Shown piece after piece: positions 8,149 to 17,876 of a stretch of 64,000 bases of DNA (position 1 is the first letter of the stretch; each line of letters starts with the position of its first letter). This DNA is from a virus. The stretch lies in the IMG/VR virus record IMGVR_UViG_3300046355_000213, positions 61,035 to 125,034 of that record; one strand, given 5' to 3'. Both the position numbers and the translations under genes were made by a program. The notes under the pieces are model-generated. The model did not search any database, was not told where the DNA came from, and was given only the letters and a program-made list of their open reading frames with translations.

Positions 8149-11100
8149 CGTAAACTAGGTTGCAACTTGGTGTTAATTAACTTGAACAGGAACTTCACAG
8201 GGCCGGATACATTCTTTCTGAGCAGTACCCTGTTTACATAGTGGCGGAACTTCTTACGTTCCATCACATTCTTATTGTAATCCACATACCGTGCGTTGAT
8301 CTTACGGGTGTATCCATTGCTGGACACATTGAACATAGGCTCCATATTAGTAGTAAACTCACCCCTGTCCTTGGTGATATCCCAGAACTGGTTGAACCGG
8401 TACTTGTTCTCTTCTTTTGAGTACAGGATGTCTACTCCATTAGCCTGGACCTTTGGATAGGTTAGCAGGGCTACCGGGTTGTTCTTTGGCTTGAGGTCAA
8501 GCTTTAGGTTACCGGAGATCTGCTCTGAGTTATATACAATGGCATTGTCAAAGTTCTCATCTAAAAGGTGGAACTTGTCCTGACCGTCATTGAAGTACTT
8601 GAACGTCTCCAGCACATACTCTACGTTTCTTACCGTAGCGACCTGCTGGCCTGTAGACACCACAAACTCCACTTCAAAAGGATAATCTTTTCCGTAGAAG
8701 TTACAGAACTGGTCTGTGCGTACATTGTGTCTCCATACGCCTCTATCCTTAACCGTTAGGAAGCTGCTTCTGCCCGGAATGATAAAGTTAGGATGCCAGT
8801 CATGGAAACTTAAGAAAGCTCCTTTGCCCTCAGCTGCCTTTGGATCATAGGAAATAGTCCAGCTGGCATCTTCAAAGTGAGAGGGGTCGCCCAAGGCTAT
8901 CTTGTTCTTAGTTTTCTTGATGGTCTTTGTGCCATCAGTATTGGTAACAACGAACTCTTCTCCGTCTGTGTAGAAACCATCCACACTGTTCCACTTCATT
9001 GCTTCAGTGGTAGGCTTGAAGTCACGCTTGGTGATATAGAGCAACTCATTGGTATTATCATAGGACATGTTACAGCCTACGCCTACCAGTGGGTTATCCC
9101 CCAGGTTATAATCAGGAAAGGCACGTAGTAACTGAGAAGGCAAGTGCTTGGCAAACCACCACTTGTTTCCTCTTCTAGAAACTTCATCCATCTCACCGCC
9201 ATAGCGGAATATCTTACCCTGTTCCTGGGATACCCAGTACACACCACCTGGAATACCGGCAATGGCAAATTTGCTTTGGCAAGAGCCATACTGGTACTCA
9301 TCATCCGTGTTCATGATGTTACGCAACGGTTGGTTAAACAATCCCGCATCACCAATGGTAAGCTTGATGCCTCCATCAGTCTGCAGACTGTCTACACCCT
9401 GGATCGTAATAGGAGCTTCATTCTCCAGCATGATCAGGGCTCCTGTGCCACCTACTGCCTTTAGAGCCGTCACACGAGATGACATGTCTAAGTAGTTGTT
9501 GGGTAGGAACCTCACCCAGTTATCCTGCTTCTGCTCAGTCTCCTGAGGTAGCGAGTACATAATACGGTTAGGCGAATAAGCATAGCAGTTCTCAGCAATG
9601 CGCGGATCATAGTCGCGGTTTTGCAAAGCTCCCCAGCTTACATAGTTATTGTACAGACGCGCAACACTTAAGGAGTAGTCATACTTATAGAAGTTGCTTG
9701 TCTTGATATTGTCAGAGCGAAACATGGTCTGCACATCTGTGAACCGGTCCGGATCATAGTGTCTCTTACTGGCGACATCTTCCCAGTCCCTGAAAGCCAG
9801 GTTGACCTCTGATTCTACCCAGAAGTCACGTACCCCGTTACAGGAAATATAGAAGTATCCTTTCTCCACAAAGAACCCTTTGTCTACGCGGTCATCTAAG
9901 TGACGGCCTATGCTCGGGAAATTAGTAATGTCTTTGTTGGGCTTACCATTTTCTATCCAGTAACGCGGATAGGCCACCGTGATATAATTACGGTAGTCGT
10001 AGGCAATGTTATCCGGCTGGTCATAGAGCCACTCACTAAAGAAAGTGAATGGGTTCTTCTCTGTATAACGACCAACGTACACATCCCCACCAAACATGAT
10101 GTCTGTAGAGTAACGCGTAGCTAGGTCTGTACCCACATTGTACATACAAGTGTAGACAGGAACCTGCTTAATGCTTTCCAGCTGTCCGTATTGGGAAGGA
10201 AAGTTGATCTTGAGTGCACCATAATGCGCGGAGATGTCGGTTGTAACATTCTTGTTCAGGTCAACTTGCAGCTGGCCCTTTGTCTTACGCGAGATATCAA
10301 CCCGTAACGGATTGGCAATCTCTTTGGTTGTGCTGACAAACACATAACCACTGCGGTCTACGTTATTGATCTTGTAGTTATTGTAGTTCTGCAGGTTGTT
10401 GTTTACATAGAAACTATCTGCAACACCCCTGCGACTGTTGTCTGAGGAAGCATTAAGACTGAAGTTGCTGTAGTAACCGTGAGAGTTATACTGTGCTGAG
10501 TATTGTTTTTCCGGCAGTAAGGAGACGATGACACTGATGATCTTCTCATTGTACATGTCAGCCATCAACTTAGCCGTAGAAATCAAAATAACAATGTTGG
10601 CTACGTGCTGTGCAAGAACAAGTGCGTACGCCACAGCATTTGCAGCTGCACCTACACCAAAGGCATCAGAGCCACCCGGAGGGCCGGGAAATGATGCAGG
10701 AGCACCACCCACCTCAAAAGAGAGCGGAAGGTCCTCGCTGGCAGCAAAGGTCAGTTTCTTACTGGCACCTGTAGCCAAAGCAGAGATACTGTTCATGGTT
10801 GCAAAAACCGACAACAGCTTTCCTACAATACTCAAAGAGTCTGAGATCTGTTTGAACTTAGGGTGTTTGTACACATGCTCAAAGTTTCCAAGCGCCTGGC
10901 CGTAAACTTCTGCATAAAGTTTTACCTCCTGAACACTCAGGTAAGGTTTGGAAAAAGAAGTATCCGGACTGTGAAAAGAGAACATGTCTTTTCTGTAAGC
11001 CGTAAGGGGATTAGATCTCCTGTTGCTCTTGGAACCACTCTCTATGGATTTCTCATCAGAGGTCAGGTACAGATCCGGGTTAAGGTCATTGTACGGATAG

Positions 11101-12761
11101 TTTTGGTACAAGCCCTTGGTCCCGTTACCACCGGGAATATTAAACTCCCGCATGTTGTTAAAGATACCCTTAGCTACAATGGTCTTGTTGCCTTCACGGG
11201 AACCTCTTAGGATCTCATAGCCTACAATAGAGGTAATGGCTTTACCGTAGTTATCTACCGGTATCTGGATGTTCTCAAACTTCACGCCCAGTACGCGGAT
11301 CTTGTCCCCGCCCTGAGAGTGGTGGTAGGTCTCCTCTGATAGTTTATTATCAGGAAACTTATGGTGACGGATAGGCTTGCCACACAGGTTCCCCCAGATC
11401 TCAAACTTGTTATCCGGATAACGCTCGGTGCTTTCCCAGTAACCCATCTCCCCCTCAGCCAGTACCATACCGCCATCGGCAAGTTTAGTGCCTGGTGTGT
11501 TGGTGATAGAGGCCGTGTTATTTACCTGCCAAGCCTGTGCTGTCTGATCATTGTCGAGCTCAATAGCATCTGCTGTAGCCAGGTTGATACGCTCACTGTC
11601 TAAAGCTTCCCTGCCAGGAATATGGAAAGAAGCACTCTTGTCCCCTGTGTTATATACCCAGCGGATAAAGAACGCGTACTGCTCATCTCTCATGTAGCCG
11701 GTGTTGTTTCCCCCGTTGGCATAATAGTTAGCCGGGTACTCTACACTCACCCACTTAGTGCGGATCTGGTTAGCCAGGTTCTGGTAGTTAAAGTCAAAGC
11801 GGTTATAGATACCCGTACGCACTAAATAATTATTCAGGCGGAACATGGCATCACTCTTCTCAATAGCCGGAGTGTTCAACGGGATCTGCTCCAGCGGAAT
11901 AGTGATCAGGTCAGGCTCTGCAGAGTCAATAAATAACTTGGTCTGACGGGTAGAGTATATACCCAGTCTTTTGGCCACTGTGCTTTGATTTACCACTGAG
12001 ATGAGTACTACTTCCATCTCATCAAAATCAGGGTCTGTATTGGTCACAGAAACGTCCAGGGAACCTCCCCCACCATCGTGGTCAAAGAGTCCCTGTACCT
12101 CAGACACTACTAAGTAATCTGTTACCCGAATAGAGTTGACAGTATAAGCCAGGGCAACCTGGTAAGAGCCGTTACGAAGGGTACCGGACGCCCGGCCCTT
12201 CTCAATACGTACACAAGGGATGGTCAGGATCTGGGCCAGTCTTAACTGCTCCACATCCAGTACACCTGTTGATTTCTCAATGATGCAGTCTCCCTGCATT
12301 TCTTTTGTAGTAAAATACGGCGGGCTGTCCATGGCCATCACCCGGTCAGGGTTGCGGCCATCAGACCAGTACACCTTAAAGCCACAGTCCGCGTTGCGTC
12401 TGGCAGCTCCTGTGATCAGGTTGGTCCTTCTGAAGTTTAGCTTGGGATCATTGACCACTAAACGATAAGTACCCAGGTTGGCATCAAAGACTCCAATCTC
12501 ACAATTGTTATCATCTGTGGTAAACAAAGCCCAGGTGCCGTCACTGATAGGAATAGCTCCTATAAGGGTGTACGGAAGGTCAATAGTGTGAAGATTGGCT
12601 GGCTCATTTCCCAATACGCCCATCTCACCCGTATGCGTGTTGTTCACCGCATTACGGGCATGTACCCACTGGCCCTCACCTATAAAGGTTTCATTGAGGT
12701 CCTTGAGCATACCCTTGGAAAAGGTATTGATCGCACCAGGATTTTGATTGCTCTGAGCCAT
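8145..12761 (-). CDS. Tail muzzle/stabilisation-like protein (1538 aa)
   Basis: This is the largest gene in the window. The N-terminus (GAINTFSKGMLKDLNETFIG, then VHARNAVNNTHTGEMGVLGNEPAN) is what I recognise as the start of the stabilisation/muzzle proteins of crAss-like phages. That family forms the distal tail-tube structure. The body is mostly beta-strand-like with repeated Tyr/Asn-rich blades. A Gly/Ala-rich hydrophobic stretch at about residues 675-740 could be membrane-active. It overlaps the ring-protein gene by one base (TAATG) and the 970-residue gene by 4 bases, which implies translational coupling. The assignment rests on N-terminal similarity from memory, size, and position after two ring-like proteins. 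Confidence 0.75.
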   Translation of the reverse strand: MAQSNQNPGAINTFSKGMLKDLNETFIGEGQWVHARNAVNNTHTGEMGVLGNEPANLHTIDLPYTLIGAIPISDGTWALFTTDDNNCEIGVFDANLGTYRLVVNDPKLNFRRTNLITGAARRNADCGFKVYWSDGRNPDRVMAMDSPPYFTTKEMQGDCIIEKSTGVLDVEQLRLAQILTIPCVRIEKGRASGTLRNGSYQVALAYTVNSIRVTDYLVVSEVQGLFDHDGGGGSLDVSVTNTDPDFDEMEVVLISVVNQSTVAKRLGIYSTRQTKLFIDSAEPDLITIPLEQIPLNTPAIEKSDAMFRLNNYLVRTGIYNRFDFNYQNLANQIRTKWVSVEYPANYYANGGNNTGYMRDEQYAFFIRWVYNTGDKSASFHIPGREALDSERINLATADAIELDNDQTAQAWQVNNTASITNTPGTKLADGGMVLAEGEMGYWESTERYPDNKFEIWGNLCGKPIRHHKFPDNKLSEETYHHSQGGDKIRVLGVKFENIQIPVDNYGKAITSIVGYEILRGSREGNKTIVAKGIFNNMREFNIPGGNGTKGLYQNYPYNDLNPDLYLTSDEKSIESGSKSNRRSNPLTAYRKDMFSFHSPDTSFSKPYLSVQEVKLYAEVYGQALGNFEHVYKHPKFKQISDSLSIVGKLLSVFATMNSISALATGASKKLTFAASEDLPLSFEVGGAPASFPGPPGGSDAFGVGAAANAVAYALVLAQHVANIVILISTAKLMADMYNEKIISVIVSLLPEKQYSAQYNSHGYYSNFSLNASSDNSRRGVADSFYVNNNLQNYNNYKINNVDRSGYVFVSTTKEIANPLRVDISRKTKGQLQVDLNKNVTTDISAHYGALKINFPSQYGQLESIKQVPVYTCMYNVGTDLATRYSTDIMFGGDVYVGRYTEKNPFTFFSEWLYDQPDNIAYDYRNYITVAYPRYWIENGKPNKDITNFPSIGRHLDDRVDKGFFVEKGYFYISCNGVRDFWVESEVNLAFRDWEDVASKRHYDPDRFTDVQTMFRSDNIKTSNFYKYDYSLSVARLYNNYVSWGALQNRDYDPRIAENCYAYSPNRIMYSLPQETEQKQDNWVRFLPNNYLDMSSRVTALKAVGGTGALIMLENEAPITIQGVDSLQTDGGIKLTIGDAGLFNQPLRNIMNTDDEYQYGSCQSKFAIAGIPGGVYWVSQEQGKIFRYGGEMDEVSRRGNKWWFAKHLPSQLLRAFPDYNLGDNPLVGVGCNMSYDNTNELLYITKRDFKPTTEAMKWNSVDGFYTDGEEFVVTNTDGTKTIKKTKNKIALGDPSHFEDASWTISYDPKAAEGKGAFLSFHDWHPNFIIPGRSSFLTVKDRGVWRHNVRTDQFCNFYGKDYPFEVEFVVSTGQQVATVRNVEYVLETFKYFNDGQDKFHLLDENFDNAIVYNSEQISGNLKLDLKPKNNPVALLTYPKVQANGVDILYSKEENKYRFNQFWDITKDRGEFTTNMEPMFNVSSNGYTRKINARYVDYNKNVMERKKFRHYVNRVLLRKNVSGPVKFLFKLINTKLQPSLR

Positions 12762-13660
12762 TATTTATAAGTCTTGTAAGTAGCAGATTGGAAAGGAGTA
12801 TAGTACTTGTGGTACATGGCTTTTCTGTTCATTGCAAAGAGGTCCTGCATTTCTTTGAAGTCAGGGGTGTTGACTACCGTCAGAGCATTGTTTCTGGCAG
12901 CCCTGTATAAAGGTTCTATCAGCTGGATACGCTGGCCCACATCCTCCCCGTTCATATATAAGTTCTCCAGGATGCGCTTCTTTAGTGCGTATTCATAATA
13001 CTCATTGATCAACGGGTGATCCAGAACAAGCAGGTTTCCCTCCTCATCCTCTAAAGCTCCTTCATAGTTCACATACAATTTGCCTGTCTCCAGGTAAGTG
13101 TAGATAAACCCATTTTTAATTTCTCCCTGGCTTACATCACCATGTCCGGCAAGTCCCTGCTTTTTGGCATAGTCGCTCAGGAATTTAGAAGTGGAAAAAT
13201 GCAGCTTCTCAAAGTGGTCATAGATACGGGTCTGGTTGCGGATCTTCTCCACCACGACCCAGGTATCACCACACTCATTGGTTGTAGTGTAAGTATCCGT
13301 GCATCCGCAAGCCATAGCCTGTGAGCCACATACGCGGCAAACCTGCGGGTCTACCACAAACTTGACATCTTCTGTCTGCCTGCCTGCAATGACCGGCTCC
13401 TGGACCTTGTAAGAGTCCATGAGCAAAGCATAGTTCATCACATAGAAGTCTTCGGGAAGCCTGGCCTTGCCTTTGATAATTTCCAGTACCCTGTCCTTTG
13501 TGCCATGGATGCGCATACCCAAATCATAGCTGACGCGCTGGGCAACTTTGATCAACTGGGCAGGCTCTATCATACCCTCTGCATTATAGAGGGTGAAGTC
13601 TTGATTGACCTCATACATGAGTTCATCAAAGGTCCGGTACTTTATCTCTATCTTACCCAT
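12761..13660 (-). CDS. Ring/neck-like structural protein (299 aa)
   Basis: A soluble protein without signal or membrane segments. The pattern at residues 1-90 (FDELMYEVNQDF, then ARLPEDFYVMNYAL) resembles proteins that stack between portal and muzzle in crAss-like virions. A Cys-rich insert at about residues 107-131 (CRVCGSQAMACGC, then a further Cys at NECGD) may bind zinc. The start and stop overlap neighbouring genes by one base (TAATG) on both sides, so the three genes are probably translated together. The structural role is inferred from order and family resemblance. Confidence 0.7.
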   Translation of the reverse strand: MGKIEIKYRTFDELMYEVNQDFTLYNAEGMIEPAQLIKVAQRVSYDLGMRIHGTKDRVLEIIKGKARLPEDFYVMNYALLMDSYKVQEPVIAGRQTEDVKFVVDPQVCRVCGSQAMACGCTDTYTTTNECGDTWVVVEKIRNQTRIYDHFEKLHFSTSKFLSDYAKKQGLAGHGDVSQGEIKNGFIYTYLETGKLYVNYEGALEDEEGNLLVLDHPLINEYYEYALKKRILENLYMNGEDVGQRIQLIEPLYRAARNNALTVVNTPDFKEMQDLFAMNRKAMYHKYYTPFQSATYKTYK

Positions 13661-14337
13661 TATCTAAGGATGTTTTGCTTGTCAGGTGCAACGTCAGTTG
13701 GGATGGACAAGGTTAATTGGAAGTCTTTGAGCACGTTGCTTTCTATCTCTCCATGGATGTAGTCAGGAGCATTGAAGGGCTCCAGTTGTCTGAGCATACA
13801 GTCATCATTTGGATCACAGTTCCAGCGGCTGATAGAGTCTTCAAAAATGCCTTCTACCCGCACCGCATCCCAGTCTAAATTGGGGAAGTACAGGTAGTCA
13901 TTTAAGAAGTAGTAGTAAAGTGTCTTGTTGTATTTGCTGTTCTTGCTGCGGGCAATGTTCAGGTAGTTTACAGACGTGGTAGCCTGCAGATCCTGGGACC
14001 CGTCTAAGGAAGTGACATGGCGGATCAAAGGCCCAAAGTAGCCTTGCATAAACGTAGGCATTTTGTGCTTGGACCGTCTGAAAGTGATGCCACTTTTGAT
14101 TCCGGTACAGTGTGCCTCCACGGCATCCACTTCAATTAACTCCACAAAGTCAAGGGTCTGGAATACCGAGTTAAAGCTCATCAGCTTGTTCTTGCTGTCC
14201 TCGCGCTTCATGAGCCACTTGGCATGCTTGGATACAAGACTGTATATAAAACGGTCAGTCAGGAACGCGTCCTGGCTGACAGCTTTTAACTGGTTACGGA
14301 TTCTGGAGATAACTTCTCCAATAGTGGTTCTGGCCAT
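13660..14337 (-). CDS. Ring/neck-like structural protein (225 aa)
   Basis: The N-terminus (TTIGEVISRIRNQLKAVSQDAFLTDRFIYSLVSKHAKWLM) is a helical start that I associate with neck/ring proteins of crAss-like phages. The rest is mixed beta structure with no enzymatic motif. It is followed by the 299-residue ring-like protein with a one-base overlap. It probably forms one of the annular layers below the portal. Exact ring number cannot be decided from sequence. Confidence 0.7.
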   Translation of the reverse strand: MARTTIGEVISRIRNQLKAVSQDAFLTDRFIYSLVSKHAKWLMKREDSKNKLMSFNSVFQTLDFVELIEVDAVEAHCTGIKSGITFRRSKHKMPTFMQGYFGPLIRHVTSLDGSQDLQATTSVNYLNIARSKNSKYNKTLYYYFLNDYLYFPNLDWDAVRVEGIFEDSISRWNCDPNDDCMLRQLEPFNAPDYIHGEIESNVLKDFQLTLSIPTDVAPDKQNILR

Positions 14338-14344
14338 AGGGTAA

Positions 14345-14929
14345 TTAGTCTAGGTCAAACTCATCATAGTCTAGTAGCTGTTGCTCTGTGTCTGCAGCAA
14401 TCATGTCCAGCTTATGTACTTTTCTAAGTAGACGGGATATTTTTTGGAAGTTGTCAATGACCGGGTACATCTTCCAGTTCTCTGGATAGGTCTTTGCAAC
14501 TGTACGCTTGAAGTCTCTTACTGCAGAAAAACCCCACATGTGGTGGAACCTAAAGCGGTACTTCACCTCATAGTTGGTGTAGAAAATCTTGGCCACATAC
14601 TGATCAGACTCCCAGTTCTGGTTCTGTATCCGCTTGCCATACATCTTACTCTTGTAGTAATCTACATTTTCAGATACTTTCCTGGGGCAGGTGCCTATAA
14701 AGACATACCCCAGTTGCTCCGGCAGCTCTACGCCATCGCGGTTATTGATTACCTCTTCCCATATCTTTCCATTAAACTCAGTGACAATTTGCTTGTACAC
14801 TGCATAGGGAATATTCTTGTACTTTGGATACCGGGTGATAAACTCCTGGTGAGTTTCCTTGGTAAGAATATTCAGTTTCCTGGGACGGAAGCGTGGGGCA
14901 GATAAGTCAGGCTCTTTAAATTCCTTCAT
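14345..14929 (-). CDS. Conserved structural-module protein (194 aa)
   Basis: A basic, aromatic-rich soluble protein with blocks FNGKIWEEVINNRDGVELPE and LGYVFIGTCPR, followed by an Arg/Tyr/His-rich segment (YRFRFHHMWGFSAVRDFKR). I recognise this layout from crAss-like structural modules but cannot name a function. It is the first gene of the ring-muzzle-cargo transcript. A late-promoter-like motif lies 12 bases upstream and the ring gene begins 7 bases after its stop. An alternative is a packaging or assembly factor. Confidence 0.65.
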   Translation of the reverse strand: MKEFKEPDLSAPRFRPRKLNILTKETHQEFITRYPKYKNIPYAVYKQIVTEFNGKIWEEVINNRDGVELPEQLGYVFIGTCPRKVSENVDYYKSKMYGKRIQNQNWESDQYVAKIFYTNYEVKYRFRFHHMWGFSAVRDFKRTVAKTYPENWKMYPVIDNFQKISRLLRKVHKLDMIAADTEQQLLDYDEFDLD

Positions 14930-14940
14930 GCAAGGTCTGC

Positions 14941-14955
14941 TACATTATAATTTAC
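14941..14955 (-). promoter_or_regulatory. Late-promoter-like motif
   Basis: The minus strand reads GTAAATTATAATGTA after TTTTTT. It sits upstream of the ring-muzzle-cargo operon and differs from the consensus at one position. Confidence 0.6.
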
Positions 14956-14984
14956 AAAAAATCAAGCTCTTTTCCAATCTAAAC

Positions 14985-16319
14985 TTAAAAGGTGTACTTA
15001 CTCTCAAAGATTTGCTGACTATCACGACACACAACGTCAAAGCATATCCCAGGTTTGTTGGGTCCAAAGTTGGTACCGATCCACTTACTGCCTCCAAATA
15101 GGGAGAGTACGTTACGGTACCTAAAGCCGTAAGTATCCTGAGAGTTAGCCATGTGCAGGTCCCCTTTTACAATGGAGATGTTTGCATCCTGCGGATTAAA
15201 CCCATGGTACATCAAATACTTGCGGAAGTAGTTTTCTACCTTGTCATTGAGGTGCAGCGGCAATCCGTGCTTCATGTCCTCATCATCCTTACCGTGCGTA
15301 AATAAGAATATATGCTCACCGTATACTTCATGCTCTATGAACTTAGTCAGCATGCGTGTCTTTACCCAAGGGTACACGGCGTTCAGGTACATTTCAATAG
15401 CGCGGTTAACCATATAATCAAAGTCACCTCCGTGATTGGAGTTACAGTTCTGGTATACGTGATAGTTAGTTGCCAGGTTATCTTCTATCAGGGTATCAAA
15501 GAACCACTTCTCTACAGAGACAGCGGTTTCAAAAGCCTGCTTGTTACTCATGTTCTGTGGCAACCTGTGACCTCCACGCGTGGTCTGTCCGTTCTGCCCA
15601 TCCATCTTGTCCCCCAGGTCAATGATATACAGATCTTCAAAAGCACCAAAGGTATTGGTGTGCAGATAGATCTGATACAGCACCTCTTCCATTCTGTCTT
15701 TATACTCCTGTGCGTTGTACGTATTTTGGTACAAAGCAGTCTCCCCTACGTACGCACCAATATGGCGGTCAGAGAGATAAACAAATAAAGCTTTGGAGTT
15801 GGAGGCAGGGGCCTCAGGTCTGATCCTGGGAGTCAGGTTGACCTGGTTAAATGCTTTGATAATAATATCTTCAGCATCTTGTAAAGTAACTTCTTGTTCT
15901 TGCTTGGCAGAACACATGGCTGAGACTTCCCAGCGGTTCTTCTTTTGTTTGTTCCAGTAGGTGGATAACTTCCACTTGTTGGTGTCAATCCTTAACCTTA
16001 GGATGATCTCTTCAGGACTCATAGGTTCAGAGGTAAGCAAGGCTTTAACCTCTAATTTCTTGTTGTCAATGAAGTGGTTCATTTCCAGGATCTGGTCCTC
16101 CTCTTCTGCGTCCTCCTCCAGCTCCTCTCTTTTCTGCAGCTTGAGCCGCACCATTTCATCAATGTTTTCACCGGCATGCTCGATCATGTCTTGCTTCATG
16201 CCAATGACCTCTTGCTTTAACTCCAGGTATTCTTCTTGGGAGATACCTAGTTTGTCTGCACAGTATTCAGCGTTCTTTTTCCACTTCAAACTGTCAAACA
16301 CTCTGGTCAATAGTGTCAT
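14985..16319 (-). CDS. Metallophosphoesterase-like protein with helical N-terminal domain
   Basis: 444 residues. Residues 1-110 are charged and helical. The second half has the calcineurin-like metal ligands in order: SDRHIG (about 185), DLGDKMDG (about 236), NSNHGGD (about 293), FTHGKDDED (about 343) and KGDLHMA (about 385). The first ligand motif is DRH rather than the usual DxH, which is within family range. It could cleave phosphodiester bonds in nucleic acids or nucleotides; the substrate is unknown. It is flanked by a terminator on the upstream side (16426-16454) and the ring operon on the other, so it is probably transcribed separately. Confidence 0.75.
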   Translation of the reverse strand: MTLLTRVFDSLKWKKNAEYCADKLGISQEEYLELKQEVIGMKQDMIEHAGENIDEMVRLKLQKREELEEDAEEEDQILEMNHFIDNKKLEVKALLTSEPMSPEEIILRLRIDTNKWKLSTYWNKQKKNRWEVSAMCSAKQEQEVTLQDAEDIIIKAFNQVNLTPRIRPEAPASNSKALFVYLSDRHIGAYVGETALYQNTYNAQEYKDRMEEVLYQIYLHTNTFGAFEDLYIIDLGDKMDGQNGQTTRGGHRLPQNMSNKQAFETAVSVEKWFFDTLIEDNLATNYHVYQNCNSNHGGDFDYMVNRAIEMYLNAVYPWVKTRMLTKFIEHEVYGEHIFLFTHGKDDEDMKHGLPLHLNDKVENYFRKYLMYHGFNPQDANISIVKGDLHMANSQDTYGFRYRNVLSLFGGSKWIGTNFGPNKPGICFDVVCRDSQQIFESKYTF

Positions 16320-16425
16320 AGGATATTAGGTAGCCAAAAGGCCATAGTTATGGAATGTAAATGTAGGGGATGACTTTGGTTCTATGCCTTAGTTGTAAAC
16401 AGTTTGTAAACAGTCTAACAAAAGT

Positions 16426-16454
16426 GAGCCCCTGCCATTGCTAGCGAGGGGCTC
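16426..16454 (-). terminator. Terminator of the fibronectin-like tail gene block
   Basis: The minus strand forms a GAGCCCCT/AGGGGCTC stem with a 13-base loop, followed by ACTTTTG. It lies about 40 bases after the stop at 16496. Confidence 0.75.
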
Positions 16455-16495
16455 GGTCTGTCAGAAGAAAACCAACAAAACTTCAGACAATATCT

Positions 16496-17107
16496 TTAAC
16501 AAGAAATAGTAGCCTGCCAGTTATCTGTCAGTGTAGAACTTCCTGCATGCTCTGCGTTAATTGTAAAGAAACGGCCATCACCGGCAGTTTTACTGAATGT
16601 AAAGGAACCACTGGTAGCGGTGCTTAAAGTAGCTCCCCAAGGCCCTGACGTAGAAGACGAACCTACCCAGCCTGTTGTGGCTAAAAGGTTGTCAGCAGAG
16701 TCATACACATTGATGCGGTTAGGCACGTCACCTGATACCCAGTTTACGGTAATGGTATTACCGGAAGCAGCGGCCAGGTCAATGAGTTCTTTTGGGTAGA
16801 TATAAAATTGAGTAGAAGAGCTGGTTCTGCTCACCGTACTTCCACATACCAAAGCACTTATTTTAGTGGCAGAAAAATTAGCGGGTGCAGAAAAAGAAGT
16901 AGAGGTACATGAACTTTCAATAGTTCCCTCAATATTATCACAGGCAGGAATACCTGTCAGGGTAATAGGAGAAGAAGTAAAAGGTCCTGTAGCTGTGGTG
17001 TAGTTTGTTGTACCAACAACTCTCCACTTTACACGATATCCGTTACCCGGTGCCGGTGAAGGGGCAGTAAAGTTAAGGACAAGACTTCTGGTGATTGGAC
17101 AAGCCAT
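16496..17107 (-). CDS. Fibronectin type III-like tail surface protein (203 aa)
   Basis: A Ser/Thr/Gly-rich beta-sandwich protein. Residues 1-75 fit a type III-like fold: SLVLNFTAPSPAPGNGYRVK, then WRVVGTTNYTT and ITLTGIPACDNIEGTIESSC. A second beta domain follows. It starts 4 bases after the 78-residue homologue ends, and the two genes share the YRVKWR / YRVRYR and I(T)GV/IPxxxxxEG layout. Such domains decorate tail fibres and can bind carbohydrates weakly. No catalytic residues are seen. Confidence 0.7.
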   Translation of the reverse strand: MACPITRSLVLNFTAPSPAPGNGYRVKWRVVGTTNYTTATGPFTSSPITLTGIPACDNIEGTIESSCTSTSFSAPANFSATKISALVCGSTVSRTSSSTQFYIYPKELIDLAAASGNTITVNWVSGDVPNRINVYDSADNLLATTGWVGSSSTSGPWGATLSTATSGSFTFSKTAGDGRFFTINAEHAGSSTLTDNWQATISC

Positions 17108-17111
17108 GCTG

Positions 17112-17348
17112 TTATGCGGTTATAAATGATTGTGAACTGGTATAGGTAGTGATCCCGTTGGTTACGCAAACACCTTCTACCATGCCTTCGTATTGTGCTG
17201 TTTGATCCACTCCGGTAATGACCAGGCTAGTACCAGTAAGAGAAGCCGTAGCATACGTATACGCCACCTCTCCTACCTTGCGGTATCTTACCCTGTAACC
17301 TCCTGTAAAGCTGACAGCGTTAGAAAGACTGATGGTCAGTGAACCCAT
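17112..17348 (-). CDS. Single fibronectin-like domain protein (78 aa)
   Basis: A short protein made of one beta-sandwich: GGYRVRYRKVGEVAYTYA, then LVITGVDQTAQYEGMVEGVC. It matches the N-terminal domain of the next gene, which suggests domain duplication into separate genes. It is packed 2 bases after the stop of its upstream neighbour and 4 bases before the next start. Confidence 0.65.
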   Translation of the reverse strand: MGSLTISLSNAVSFTGGYRVRYRKVGEVAYTYATASLTGTSLVITGVDQTAQYEGMVEGVCVTNGITTYTSSQSFITA

Positions 17349-17350
17349 AA

Positions 17351-17863
17351 TTAAGAAGCTTTAGTAGTCACTGCAATAGTGACAGAGGTGCAGTTTACGT
17401 TGCCCGAAGCTGTGCTGGCTACTTTGAACAAGTATTTAGTACTGGCAGAGAGGCTAAGTACTTCTTTTGTACTCAGGCCGTTTGATACTACGGATGTCCA
17501 TGTGCTGGCCGCCTCTGTTTTATACATCAGGGTCAAGCCTGTATTATCCAAAGGAACGTTCCAGGCTACAGTAATGGAGTTGGCTTTAACCACCGTGCTG
17601 CGAAGTGCTGTTACGCACTTGAGTGTAGGGGAGATACAACTTGTACCGCTTACCTGCGCTACAATTAATTTCTGGATGATGCTGTCTAAACGTTCTCCGC
17701 TGACAATGTTTCCCTCTACAATGGTGTCTCCGTTGTATTTTACACAGCCCAGTAAGCTAAGTTCATCACAAGGCTCACTATCCACGCAAGGCGTTAGTGC
17801 TGCCGGTGCAGGAGGACAATCAAGGCATGGGTTGCAGTTTGCTAAAGGAAGAGGATTTGACAT
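17351..17863 (-). CDS. Cys-rich, fibronectin-domain tail protein (170 aa)
   Basis: The N-terminal 45 residues are rich in Cys and Pro (CNPCLDCPPAP, then CVDSEPCDEL, then a further Cys). Residues about 80-170 form a fibronectin type III-like domain (ANSITVAWNVPLDN, then STKYLFKVAST). The middle (GNIVSGERLDSIIQKLIVAQ) resembles the segment CTGDSVSDVVYKLAQYIV of the upstream 498-residue protein, so the two may share an attachment or trimerisation module. Probably a tail appendage component. Confidence 0.65.
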   Translation of the reverse strand: MSNPLPLANCNPCLDCPPAPAALTPCVDSEPCDELSLLGCVKYNGDTIVEGNIVSGERLDSIIQKLIVAQVSGTSCISPTLKCVTALRSTVVKANSITVAWNVPLDNTGLTLMYKTEAASTWTSVVSNGLSTKEVLSLSASTKYLFKVASTASGNVNCTSVTIAVTTKAS

Positions 17864-17876
17864 GTCTGATTAGAGG